Notes: generated from the letters alone by a model not told the origin. Shown: positions 9,201-14,680, numbered from the stretch's first letter. The stretch is DNA of 64,000 nt from an uncultured Bacteroidales bacterium (GCA_937907165.1 CALCUH010000010.1:65957-129956); one strand, 5' to 3'. Translations and numbers: made by a program.

Positions 9201-9313
9201 AAATTTATGAGCGTTTCGGTGTGGATTATAACCTGATGTCCATGCTGATGACGAGAGAACGCGACGAGGACGGGAACCTGAAAATCCATTGGGGAGAACA
9301 GTCCATCCAATGA
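6269..9313 (+). CDS. N6-adenine DNA methylase fused to SNF2-type helicase
   Basis: This 1014-residue protein has two enzymatic halves. Residues about 70-260 form an N6-adenine methylase: FFTP, SAM-binding DLTCGMGS (101-108) and catalytic NPPY (161-164). Residues about 490-970 form a superfamily 2 helicase: Walker A QGSGKT (509-514), DESD (605-608) in place of DEAH, motif III-like MTGTS, and a C-terminal ATPase lobe. Phage proteins joining a methylase to a helicase, such as P1 DarB, protect incoming DNA from restriction. That is a likely role here but is inferred. The gene is followed by a hairpin and the convergent repressor operon. Confidence 0.85.
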   Translation: MKYIPTYQTLPLEQRKDLNAKIVYLIEQDKLSDYGITQEDVFNYYTGDGGLHGLERADYRNYHDYAEAKKEIENGQFFTPSFLCRIVMESLNPTDHETVADLTCGMGSFCNYMEHEECFYGNELDVAAYKVAKCLYPNAALDNRDIRSYQPKQQFDFVVGNPPYNLKWWTDQGEILSQLFYCQRAHEFLKPLGILAVVVPRSFLADDFSDRRMIEDMRDRFDFLGQIAVYGDAFKALGVEGYDTKIQFWQKREEDAKPKPYRTDFVAELNDFPDENAIRTLMETIRRHITDAAVAKLRSVHARRVAVASGSDDFRYQVNRMLYQISIHPATKKYYPKCQEKLYEFEHQEKPDGMTWEDWAKTKLTEKRVLSYLRQTLRKQSAKQQLDRIRPVKRGSSLVWVGDSPKAERSLSEVEKTPIPIHRIVTSGDIPDEELWNSFSRLIHRKARDYQRETMPFADMFPSEGIAKYLNGFSLYDQENAETIRLNEIQKHDLNLLLQKHYTLLQWEQGSGKTLAGIAAARYRMERQSAKNVWIISPAISIHNNWEVCLDNYGLPYRTISCLNDLESVKDGDWMLVTLNMLCKYRKQIKELVRKAGQNICLIFDESDEMSNPSGKRTKAALDCFRRARYKLLMTGTSTRNNISEIAPQLELLYNNSYNMISWAQTTYGYDRKDREAGLQEYPNDYCGDPIPAYTDGYRLFAASHLPEKITVFGVGQKTQDIYNADVLNRLLSYSVITRTFEEVTGKEIRRLHQVTVPFSDAEKTVYHKAMDEFYTMRSRYFASTGNSRKDSMMALIQQITLLLRISAAPNTVAEYAGDTPTKIRKVVSMLDEWKDEIVAVGVRHKIVVDAYAEAIRTAMPDRPLFIVTGSTTTMKERRNLRTQLQESRNGILLCTQQSLPSSVNFEFVNKVILPELHYNNARMSQFYHRFIRYTSTDWKDVYFVTYAGSIESNQMQMVLAKEKLNLFMKGQEQDLDEIYERFGVDYNLMSMLMTRERDEDGNLKIHWGEQSIQ

Positions 9314-9315
9314 GA

Positions 9316-9343
9316 AATGGCTGTACAATCACGAACAGCCATT
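9316..9343. terminator. Bidirectional terminator-like hairpin between convergent genes
   Basis: A 9-bp perfect stem (AATGGCTGT at 9316-9324 with ACAGCCATT at 9335-9343) lies between the stop of the methylase-helicase gene and the stop of the convergent immA gene. A T-rich run (9356-9366) comes about 12 bases later on the plus strand. The gap to the T-run makes termination efficiency uncertain. Confidence 0.5.
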
Positions 9344-9366
9344 CTAAACAAATGTTCTTTCTTTTT

Positions 9367-9954
9367 TCAAACTCCGTATTCCTCGCGGAAAATACGAAGC
9401 ATATCATTCTCCCATGCAGTTTTGATATGTCCGGCGCACCACTTTCGATACCGTTTCAGGTGGATCGCGGAAGCCTGCTCCGACAATCCGAACCATACCA
9501 TGATCTCAATATCACTCTGGATTCCCATAGCACGAAGGATCGGGAGCGGGGCGAGCAGATTCCAGACAAAGTAGTCCGCCTCGCTCTCCTGATTGACGCT
9601 GCTGCCGTCGCTGACCGTATGTCCCAGAAACAGATGCGCCATTTCGTGCGTCTGTGTCCATAAAATTCTTCCGTTTGGGCGATCTGCATTATATAGGATC
9701 AAAGCTCTGCCTTTCCTGCGATCTATGTGCGTCGCTCCGTCTTCTGAGCCGCACATCCTCGCTACGTCGGATACATGACAGGAACTGGCCTGTGCCATCT
9801 CCTGATAGCTCATCATGCGCGACGGCATCGGCAGCAGAGGCATTAAAGCGCCTGCATAGAATGGATACGACAGCGACGGAAGCCGCCGATAAACGTCCAA
9901 TACCCTCTGCTGGATATATGCCCCGCGTACAGCCGGATAATTCTGATAGTGCAT
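9367..9954 (-). CDS. immA: ImmA/IrrE-type metalloprotease
   Basis: The 195-residue protein carries the zinc-protease motif HEMAH (residues 103-107) followed by LFLGH, with a downstream acidic region (NQESEADYFVWNLL) that supplies the third ligand, as in ImmA/IrrE proteins. ImmA cleaves the partner repressor upon DNA damage or quorum signals, allowing induction. Its start overlaps the repressor stop by one base, the usual ImmR-ImmA arrangement. It is transcribed leftwards from the promoter at 10432-10460. Confidence 0.88.
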   Translation of the reverse strand: MHYQNYPAVRGAYIQQRVLDVYRRLPSLSYPFYAGALMPLLPMPSRMMSYQEMAQASSCHVSDVARMCGSEDGATHIDRRKGRALILYNADRPNGRILWTQTHEMAHLFLGHTVSDGSSVNQESEADYFVWNLLAPLPILRAMGIQSDIEIMVWFGLSEQASAIHLKRYRKWCAGHIKTAWENDMLRIFREEYGV

Positions 9955-10316
9955 TACGTGTTTTCCCCATCTTCCTCTCCCCGAAAGGCATATTCAAAGC
10001 CGATTTTCAAAATTCGCATTGCCCTTGTTTTGTCCGCCGGAGTCATTCTGGATGTAGCCCGCTGAAAAGATACAATATCCTCATCGGACAAAACTCCTTC
10101 GGCAGACTGTCTGGAGTCGGAAAGTCCGCAGAGATAGTCAACCGTAACATGGAAATACTGTGCAACGTCCATGATTTTGTCGATTGTGGGACTTGCCGTC
10201 TTCCAGCGGACGATAGTGCCGTTCCCAAAACCAAGCTCTTTCTCAAGGAAAGCAATGCTGATCCGCGACTCTTCGCATAACCGTTTTACACGTATAAACA
10301 AAATCCCAGCTTCCAT
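9954..10316 (-). CDS. XRE-family phage repressor (ImmR/CI-like)
   Basis: The N-terminal 65 residues match an XRE helix-turn-helix (ISIAFLEKELGFGNGTIVRW, then PTIDKIMDVAQYFHVTVDYL, typical of phage and ICE repressors). The C-terminal 50 residues are the short regulatory tail seen in ImmR. It probably binds operators in the 10317-10486 interval and controls both facing promoters. GGAGA lies close to the start. The adjoining protease suggests repression is lifted by ImmA cleavage. Confidence 0.88.
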   Translation of the reverse strand: MEAGILFIRVKRLCEESRISIAFLEKELGFGNGTIVRWKTASPTIDKIMDVAQYFHVTVDYLCGLSDSRQSAEGVLSDEDIVSFQRATSRMTPADKTRAMRILKIGFEYAFRGEEDGENT

Positions 10317-10333
10317 TTTCTCTCCGTAGATCG

Positions 10334-10403
10334 TAATCGAATCGCAAAAATATTTTTAGATTTATTTCTAAATTGCTATTGACAATTAGACTATTTTCGA
10401 TTA
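10334..10403. promoter_or_regulatory. Candidate repressor operator half-sites
   Basis: TAATCGAA at 10334-10341 and its exact reverse complement TTCGATTA at 10396-10403 flank the rightward -35 element, and the second overlaps the rightward -10. A further pair, AATTAGA (10384-10390) and TCTAATT (10428-10434), spans the rightward -10 and overlaps the leftward -10. These dyads sit where an XRE repressor would be expected to bind. Which pair is the true operator cannot be told by eye. Confidence 0.4.
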
Positions 10404-10407
10404 TAAT
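10379..10407 (+). promoter_or_regulatory. Rightward promoter of lysogeny switch
   Basis: TTGACA at 10379-10384 and TATAAT at 10402-10407 are perfect consensus boxes with a 17-bp spacer. Transcription would start near 10414 and read into the gene at 10487. It faces the leftward promoter at 10432-10460. Confidence 0.8.
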
Positions 10408-10431
10408 AGTGTTGCCATTGAGAACGGTCTA

Positions 10432-10460
10432 ATTATACCACCGAAAGAAAATTTTGTCAA
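10432..10460 (-). promoter_or_regulatory. Leftward promoter for repressor-immA
   Basis: Read on the minus strand, TTGACA is at 10460-10455 and TATAAT at 10437-10432, with a 17-bp spacer. The start would fall near 10425, giving a leader of about 110 bases for the repressor. Because it faces the rightward promoter with start points only about 11 bp apart, the two transcripts would overlap. Confidence 0.75.
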
Positions 10461-10486
10461 GTATGTCGTGCAAAGGAGACAGAAAA

Positions 10487-10951
10487 ATGCAAATTGTGAT
10501 GTCGTCCCATGTTGTTCATCAGCATCATATAGAAAAGGAGGAATATTTCGGGGATGAAGTCCCGTTCCAAATTGACTATCATTCACTGAATTGCACACTG
10601 CCCGTGTTTGTGTTACATACACCCGTCTGGGATGAATTGAAATTTCTGATCTTCAACGAATTGCCCAGCAGCGTAGTCCCGCGAATGTCTGAGTGGGATC
10701 AGACCGTCGAGGAAGTCAGACTCACAGTCTCCATATACCCCATGACGCTTGGCAGAGTGAATCGCCTCGATGTAAAAGTTGTGGCTAAAAACGGTGATAC
10801 ATATCTGTATAGTTTCAATGTAGCCTTATCCAACCAAGAATGGAACAATTTCTGCCAGATTTTTTTTGAACTACCGCCCGAAAAGTCCGGAATGACACAA
10901 AATACCACGCAGGGATATCGCAACTACCTCGCGCTTCACAGAAGGCAATAA
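10487..10951 (+). CDS. First gene of rightward switch operon, unknown function
   Basis: ATG 10487 follows AAAGGAGA at 10472-10479. The frame extends to TTG/ATG codons further upstream, but this start has the only good ribosome binding site. The 154-residue protein is beta-rich with no recognised domain. As the first gene right of the repressor it may be an anti-repressor or early regulator. That is positional inference only. Confidence 0.6.
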   Translation: MQIVMSSHVVHQHHIEKEEYFGDEVPFQIDYHSLNCTLPVFVLHTPVWDELKFLIFNELPSSVVPRMSEWDQTVEEVRLTVSIYPMTLGRVNRLDVKVVAKNGDTYLYSFNVALSNQEWNNFCQIFFELPPEKSGMTQNTTQGYRNYLALHRRQ

Positions 10952-10978
10952 TTTATGCGATTATTTTTTAAGTTTCTA

Positions 10979-11007
10979 TTGACAAACCGATTTTCGTGTG
11001 CTATAAT
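10979..11007 (+). promoter_or_regulatory. Perfect consensus promoter
   Basis: TTGACA at 10979-10984 and TATAAT at 11002-11007 are separated by 17 bp, preceded by an AT-rich stretch that resembles an UP element. It is positioned to drive the recombinase-like gene at 11056 and possibly the tRNA region beyond it. Confidence 0.8.
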
Positions 11008-11055
11008 ATACTCAGAAGTTAAGGACAGAGAACCTTAATGTAGAGGTAACAAAAC

Positions 11056-11997
11056 ATGGAAATCAAGGAACAGTTTTATAGGGACTATCTTGCTGAGAAT
11101 AATATCGCGGAAGCCACCAAGACTCAGTTTGATATGTGGTGGAAACGTATTCTCAAGGCGGAGTCCGCGATGGATAAGCCTATCGATCAGGGTTACGGCG
11201 AAAATGAGTGGCGTGAATTCTTAATGAAGTGCTCCATCAGAAGCGTGTCTACGCTGAACACCATAAAGACGCAAGCCTATAAGTACCTTCGTTATCTTGT
11301 GAAGAATGGTATTGTGTCGGAGGATTGTATAACGGCGCTGGCGTCAGTCAAGTTTGAATCGCTGTCGTTTATCGCGGAAGATGATTCCATCCTGTATTTC
11401 AAAAACGTGAATGACGTAACAAGTGCTATCGAAGTCACGATGGATAAAGCACAGTGCAAATTCCCTGAGCGCGATCCTGACAGTTATCTTCCTCATATTG
11501 CTGCCGTATACCTGTATTGGTATGGACTGACCGACGACGAGATTGTGTCGTTGGAAAAACGCAATGTTTCAAGGTCGTCTCTGACTGTCGGCGATAAGGT
11601 TATTGCAATTTCTGACAAGGCCGGAGAGGTTCTGGTTAAATACCGGGACTCAGACGGATACACTCAAAAAGCAAAAGGCATTATCACGCTGCATTACCTT
11701 GACAGCGATTATCTGTTTCGGACGTATCGCAAAACGCAGCTCCGGTCTGACAACTTAAAGTGGCTGGTAGCCGATTTCAACAGAGTGATGGACGGCAAGT
11801 GTTCGCTCATGCCGGAGGTTATCGGAAAATCTGGACGAATGCACCGATATTTTATGGCGGAATGTGAGTCACAGGTCACGCCCGCGCTGCCCAATCGAGC
11901 AGAAGCTGAGGCTTTCTTCTGCGAGAAATTCTCGTCCGAAAAGGATTGGCAGAACTTTGTGCGTGAGTATTCGATGTACAAAAAACTATACCATTGA
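11056..11997 (+). CDS. Tyrosine-recombinase-like protein with degenerate active site
   Basis: The 313-residue protein has a layout like phage integrases. An N-terminal SAM-like core-binding region (residues 1-90: TQFDMWWKRIL, VSTLNTIKTQAYKYLRYLV) is followed by a region like the catalytic domain (IAAVYLYWYGLTDDEIVSLEKRNV at about 150-173). There the arginine of the usual TGLRxxE box is missing and replaced by TDD. A late HRYF and two tyrosines near the end could stand in for other catalytic positions, but the set is incomplete. It is probably not an active integrase, since a serine integrase is present at 44 kb. It may be a DNA-binding regulator. Confidence 0.4.
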   Translation: MEIKEQFYRDYLAENNIAEATKTQFDMWWKRILKAESAMDKPIDQGYGENEWREFLMKCSIRSVSTLNTIKTQAYKYLRYLVKNGIVSEDCITALASVKFESLSFIAEDDSILYFKNVNDVTSAIEVTMDKAQCKFPERDPDSYLPHIAAVYLYWYGLTDDEIVSLEKRNVSRSSLTVGDKVIAISDKAGEVLVKYRDSDGYTQKAKGIITLHYLDSDYLFRTYRKTQLRSDNLKWLVADFNRVMDGKCSLMPEVIGKSGRMHRYFMAECESQVTPALPNRAEAEAFFCEKFSSEKDWQNFVREYSMYKKLYH

Positions 11998-12001
11998 TGA
12001 C

Positions 12002-12021
12002 AGGGGTGGAAATCCGCCCCT
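12002..12021 (+). terminator. Hairpin after recombinase-like gene
   Basis: An 8-bp stem (12002-12009 with 12014-12021, one T-G pair) and an AAAT loop begin just after the stop at 11997. Only a short T-run (12033-12036) follows, so this is a weak terminator or a processing signal ahead of the first tRNA. Confidence 0.4.
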
Positions 12022-12058
12022 ACACCAAAGGCTTTTGCAACTCATATTATCAATTTTT

Positions 12059-12130
12059 GCGGATGTAGCTCAGCGGTAGAGCTCCTGACCTTTAATCAGG
12101 GAGTCGAGAGTTCGATCCTCTCCATCCGCA
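12059..12130 (+). tRNA. tRNA-Lys (UUU)
   Basis: A complete cloverleaf: acceptor GCGGATG with CATCCGC, D stem GCTC/GAGC, anticodon stem CCTGA/TCAGG, T stem GAGAG/CTCTC with loop TTCGATC, discriminator A. The 7-base anticodon loop is CCTTTAA, so the anticodon is UUU but position 33 is C rather than the near-universal U. No CCA is encoded. Confidence 0.93.
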
Positions 12131-12139
12131 TCAGACAAA

Positions 12140-12213
12140 CGAGGCGTGGCTCAGCTTGGCAGAGCGCCTGCTTTGGGAGCAGGATGCCGCAGGTTCAAAT
12201 CCTGTCGCCTCGA
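12140..12213 (+). tRNA. tRNA-Pro (UGG)
   Basis: Acceptor CGAGGCG/CGCCTCG, D arm with GGCTC and GAGCG, anticodon stem CCTGC/GCAGG with loop TTTGGGA, T arm with GTTCAAAT. The anticodon is TGG with normal T33. The discriminator is A and no CCA is encoded. Confidence 0.95.
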
Positions 12214-12216
12214 TCC

Positions 12217-12289
12217 GGTACACTGGCGCAACGGTGAGCGCATCCGGCTCATAACCGGACGGTTTCGGGTTCAAATCCCGGGTGTACCA
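12217..12289 (+). tRNA. tRNA-Met (CAU), elongator type
   Basis: Acceptor GGTACAC/GTGTACC, anticodon stem TCCGG/CCGGA with loop CTCATAA, T arm CGGG-TTCAAAT-CCCG. The paired G1-C72 argues against an initiator tRNA. An isoleucine tRNA with a modified C34 cannot be excluded. It starts 3 bases after tRNA-Pro. Confidence 0.92.
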
Positions 12290-12292
12290 TAT

Positions 12293-12372
12293 GCCCGTAT
12301 GGCGGAATTGGCAGACGCGCCGGTTTTAGGAACCGGTTCTGAAGAATGCGGGTTCAAATCCCGCTGCGGGAT
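12293..12372 (+). tRNA. tRNA-Leu (UAG), with end mismatch
   Basis: A class II tRNA with the typical leucine D arm (TGGCGGAATTGGCAGACGCG), anticodon stem CCGGT/ACCGG with loop TTTAGGA (anticodon TAG), long variable arm, and T arm GCGGG-TTCAAAT-CCCGC. Position 1 is G opposite A at 72, so the acceptor stem has only six pairs. This may weaken 5' and 3' processing. Confidence 0.85.
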
Positions 12373-12423
12373 GCGATTCTTGCAGCGAACAAGGAGGCGA
12401 CACACAGGGTTGGCGTTTCCGTC

Positions 12424-12750
12424 ATGAGAGTTGGTGTTGTGCATGACGCAACAGAAAAGCTCGAAATGGCAGTACAATGCGCCGAACATTGGTCAACGGC
12501 GCTGGCAATGCTGATTGACCTCAGTGAGTTGGATCATTGGGCAGGCGACAATGTTGTGTACGATGACATTATAAGCACTCTGCGCAGTACGCAGGCGTAC
12601 ATACTCGGTCTGTGCGAGGGTACGAACTACAAGTTTGCGAACGTTAGTGATACAAGCTTGTTGACAGGAGGGAAGTACGTCAACAGGATGTTATCTATCG
12701 TCAGTAACCTCGTTTATTTCGTGGCAATGGAAAAACCGAGGACAGTATGA
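12424..12750 (+). CDS. Hypothetical protein within tRNA region
   Basis: The frame is open back into the tRNA-Leu gene. The first credible start is ATG 12424, giving 108 residues, mostly helical with a hydrophobic C-terminal segment. The nearest AAGGAGG (12390-12396) is too far upstream of that ATG, so the start is uncertain. No family is recognised. The next small frame overlaps its stop as ATGA. Confidence 0.45.
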   Translation: MRVGVVHDATEKLEMAVQCAEHWSTALAMLIDLSELDHWAGDNVVYDDIISTLRSTQAYILGLCEGTNYKFANVSDTSLLTGGKYVNRMLSIVSNLVYFVAMEKPRTV

Positions 12751-12923
12751 GAATCATCGACAAAAATGTTGGAAAAAACTGCGACGGAGCGTACCAGTCC
12801 AACCAATATTACCGATGCAGAAAAAGTGTAGAAATCACGGATTTGACACGAAAACGTCGTTCCGGGGTCAGAGAAAGGTTAATCTATGAACATCACAAAC
12901 ATTCCAAGGCTTGTGCGATTTGA
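12747..12923 (+). CDS. Possible small basic protein, 58 aa
   Basis: ATG 12747 overlaps the preceding stop (ATGA), a common coupling signal. The product is strongly basic with two early cysteines (C12, C24) and ends 38 bases inside the next gene. That long overlap and the lack of a separate ribosome binding site make it doubtful. Confidence 0.3.
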   Translation: MRIIDKNVGKNCDGAYQSNQYYRCRKSVEITDLTRKRRSGVRERLIYEHHKHSKACAI

Positions 12924-13137
12924 CGATATCGAACAAGGACAATGCTTCCTGTTTTACGGTCACGTCTTCTTAAAAATCCGTCCAATCGCGTATGACACGA
13001 GGGAAGAAAAAGGGGTGGTATACAACGCTGTAAATTTGGAGAACGGGAACGTCACTACGTTCTACTTGTCTGAAGAATTCATTGTCCTTGATGCCGACAT
13101 AAACATTAGAGGCATCAGGGGATATGATAAGGATTGA
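12886..13137 (+). CDS. Hypothetical protein, 83 aa
   Basis: An 83-residue, beta-rich protein (FDDIEQGQCFLFYGHVFLKI) starts 9 bases after AGAAAGG. The pattern recalls small phage proteins with an SH3-like barrel, but no family can be assigned. It is the last convincing gene before 1.7 kb of tRNA and non-coding DNA. Confidence 0.55.
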   Translation: MNITNIPRLVRFDDIEQGQCFLFYGHVFLKIRPIAYDTREEKGVVYNAVNLENGNVTTFYLSEEFIVLDADINIRGIRGYDKD

Positions 13138-13329
13138 TGGATAATCATCGGCAGGCACACTTGTGTACATTGATTACAAGGAGAACGAAATGGCTGAAAT
13201 CAACACCTTGCCGGTTCGATGCCGGTCTCCGACATCGCCGCATATCTTTATATATTTTTCTTTATATATTTTGTGGTTGATACGCGGGTCATCGCTGTTC
13301 ACGGCGAGACTCCTTTCTTAGCAACTCTA

Positions 13330-13790
13330 TGGATTCCCGAAGATGCGAACACAGGCGGTATTACCATATCGTTAGACATTTCTCCGCGGACCCTGCTCCT
13401 GTGGCTGATGGGGTCTTTCGGGAACGGATTTTCGTAAGAAGAAGCAAACTCTCTGTTGCCGTTGAAATGATAGATACGGCATCGGTGCTGACACCTATCA
13501 GATACAAAAACCGCGTTACGGCTCTACCGGCACGTCAGACCGGGCGATGGTACAATACGAGCCAATGAATCCCGACATTTCCTGAGTTCTGTTTAACGTC
13601 AGTTGTTTATTGCCCTGCCGGTCGTCGGGCATATCATAGATGTGTAGACAGAGAGCAGGAGTAAGCTGAGTCCAGACACGGCGGAACACCGGAGGCGTGG
13701 ATGAGGATTTCCGAACCGGTTTCGGAGCGGCAACGACGACCAACTGAAAGCGTCGCGGCGTTGTGTACGGCGTCCTCCAAGTCTGGATTC
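13330..13790 (+). ncRNA. Candidate large structured RNA (GOLLD/ROOL-like setting)
   Basis: No convincing gene lies between 13138 and 13797, yet the stretch is full of ordered complementary segments: TTCCCGA (13334-13340) with TCGGGAA (13428-13434), enclosing GACCC (13389) with GGGTC (13421); TGATA (13468) with TATCA (13496) around GGTG/CACC; CCCGAC (13571) with GTCGGG (13624); TCCAGAC (13671-13677) with GTCTGGA (13781-13787), enclosing hairpin TCCGAA (13710)/TTCGGA (13721). It ends just before tRNA-Thr. Phage RNAs GOLLD and ROOL occur next to tRNA arrays. Membership of either class is unproven. The preceding 13138-13329 is AT-rich with one T-arm-like hairpin at about 13206. Confidence 0.5.
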
Positions 13791-13797
13791 AGAAAAC

Positions 13798-13869
13798 GCT
13801 GTCGTGGCTCAATGGCAGAGCAGGGATTTTGTAAGTCTCAGATTGCGGGTTCAAGCCCCGCCGACAGCT
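13798..13869 (+). tRNA. tRNA-Thr (UGU)
   Basis: Acceptor GCTGTCG/CGACAGC, D stem GCTC/GAGC with loop AATGGCA, anticodon stem GGGAT/GTCTC (two wobble pairs) with loop TTTGTAA, T arm GCGGG-TTCAAGC-CCCGC, discriminator T. The anticodon is TGT. Confidence 0.9.
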
Positions 13870-13913
13870 TCGGGTAACGGTTATCCAGAGAGTAAGCAAG
13901 GTTCGATTCCCCG

Positions 13914-13938
13914 ATCAACCGGTTCGACTCCGGTTGAT
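13914..13938 (+). ncRNA. T-arm-like hairpin, possibly tRNA-derived
   Basis: A 9-bp perfect stem (ATCAACCGG with CCGGTTGAT) closes a 7-base loop TTCGACT identical in type to a tRNA T loop. A second unpaired TTCGATT lies just upstream at 13902. The pair GAGAGT (about 13889) and ACTCTC (about 13949) encloses it. There is no complete cloverleaf, so it may be a tRNA remnant or a tRNA-mimicking element. Confidence 0.35.
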
Positions 13939-13961
13939 GTGGTCTGAAACTCTCGCACTAC

Positions 13962-14030
13962 CCCGTTATTGTATAATGGTAGTACGCTGTGCCCAGCGCG
14001 GAGGTTCCGGTTCGATTCCGGAGAACGGGT
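13962..14030 (+). tRNA. Unusual tRNA, anticodon uncertain (CCA or GCC)
   Basis: Acceptor CCCGTTA/GAACGGG (last pair mismatched), D stem GTAT/GTAC with loop AATGGTA, T arm TCCGG-TTCGATT-CCGGA and discriminator T make this clearly tRNA-like. The anticodon region is short. A 4-bp stem CTGT/GCGG gives loop GCCCAGC with anticodon CCA (Trp) and C33. Placing T at position 33 gives GCC (Gly) but no stem. Discriminator T fits glycine better. Confidence 0.6.
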
Positions 14031-14040
14031 CGGGTTGCTC

Positions 14041-14377
14041 CCGAAAGCATATCTTGGCAGCTCAGAAGAACTGCAAAGACTTGGGACGGACTGGTGGTAG
14101 TCCGTAGAGGTCAGGTTATTGTCAGGTTATTGTGCGGTGATAGACCTATTCCGCACGCTTAAAATGACAGCCGGAAAGACGGCACATCGCCGTAACCATC
14201 GAGGCGATTCAAACAGCTGTCGTGCGACAGATAGAGTAAATATCGAGGAGTCGCAACATATCAATGCTTGTGAGATATGTTAGATTGTGCTATGACCGTT
14301 ACGCACACAGAACGGGATTCGGGAGACCGTTCGCCTAACATAGGCGTTTCACGGAGACAAGAGTGGTCGCGTGAAAC
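14041..14377 (+). ncRNA. Second candidate structured RNA region
   Basis: The 394 bases between two tRNAs have no credible gene but at least six hairpins: CGGACT (14087)/AGTCCG (14099); GTGCGG (14132)/CCGCAC (14151); ATCGCC (14186)/GGCGAT (14203); AACATATC (14255)/GATATGTT (14274), 8 bp; CGCCTA (14332)/TAGGCG (14341); GTTTCACG (14346)/CGTGAAAC (14370), 8 bp. It may be an independent RNA or the continuation of the structured RNA upstream, with tRNAs embedded. Confidence 0.45.
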
Positions 14378-14424
14378 AAAAATATATGTAGTTCGGCGGG
14401 ATAAGAACAGAAACTGTCCCTCAT

Positions 14425-14500
14425 GCAGAATTAGTGTTAACGGTCAGCACGTCAGTTTCCCAAGCTGAAAGTGCGGGTTCGAGTCTCGTATTCTGCTCCA
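14425..14500 (+). tRNA. tRNA-Gly (CCC), CCA encoded
   Basis: Acceptor GCAGAAT/ATTCTGC, anticodon stem TCAGT/GCTGA with loop TTCCCAA, T loop TTCGAGT, discriminator T followed by encoded CCA at 14498-14500. It is the only tRNA in the array with an encoded CCA. Confidence 0.92.
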
Positions 14501-14503
14501 AGT

Positions 14504-14589
14504 GCGGTGTTAAGCATAGTGGTACTGCGGCCGATTGCTAATCGGTTCCCCGTGTATTCGGGGCGGGGGTTCGAGTCCTCCACACCGCG
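14504..14589 (+). tRNA. tRNA-Ser (GCU)
   Basis: Acceptor GCGGTGT/ACACCGC, anticodon stem GCCGA/TCGGT with loop TTGCTAA, long variable arm closed by CCCCG/CGGGG, T arm with GTTCGAGT, discriminator G as expected for serine. It begins 3 bases after the CCA of tRNA-Gly. Confidence 0.93.
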
Positions 14590-14594
14590 TATCC

Positions 14595-14679
14595 GGCGGG
14601 TTCGCCTAATTGGTATGGCAGCGGTCCTGAAAACCGCCAGTCTCGCAAGGGATTGTGAGTTCGAGCCTCACACCCGCCG
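14595..14679 (+). tRNA. tRNA-Ser (UGA), C33
   Basis: Acceptor GGCGGGT/ACCCGCC, anticodon stem GCGGT/ACCGC, long variable arm, T arm GTGAG-TTCGAGC-CTCAC, discriminator G. The anticodon loop is CCTGAAA, so the anticodon is TGA and position 33 is C, where serine tRNAs normally read CTTGAAA. Confidence 0.92.
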
Positions 14680-14680
14680 T

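Noticed and set aside
8162..9328. 388-codon minus-strand frame
   Set aside because: Complete shadow of the methylase-helicase gene, whose helicase motifs are unmistakable.
13190..13321. 43-codon frame with AAGGAG upstream
   Set aside because: It overlaps a T-arm-like hairpin, has unnatural composition, and lies in the non-coding tRNA region. The ribosome binding site alone is not enough.
13219..13568. Two overlapping plus-strand frames in the tRNA region
   Set aside because: Poor codon use, no ribosome binding sites, and strong RNA-type inverted repeats instead.
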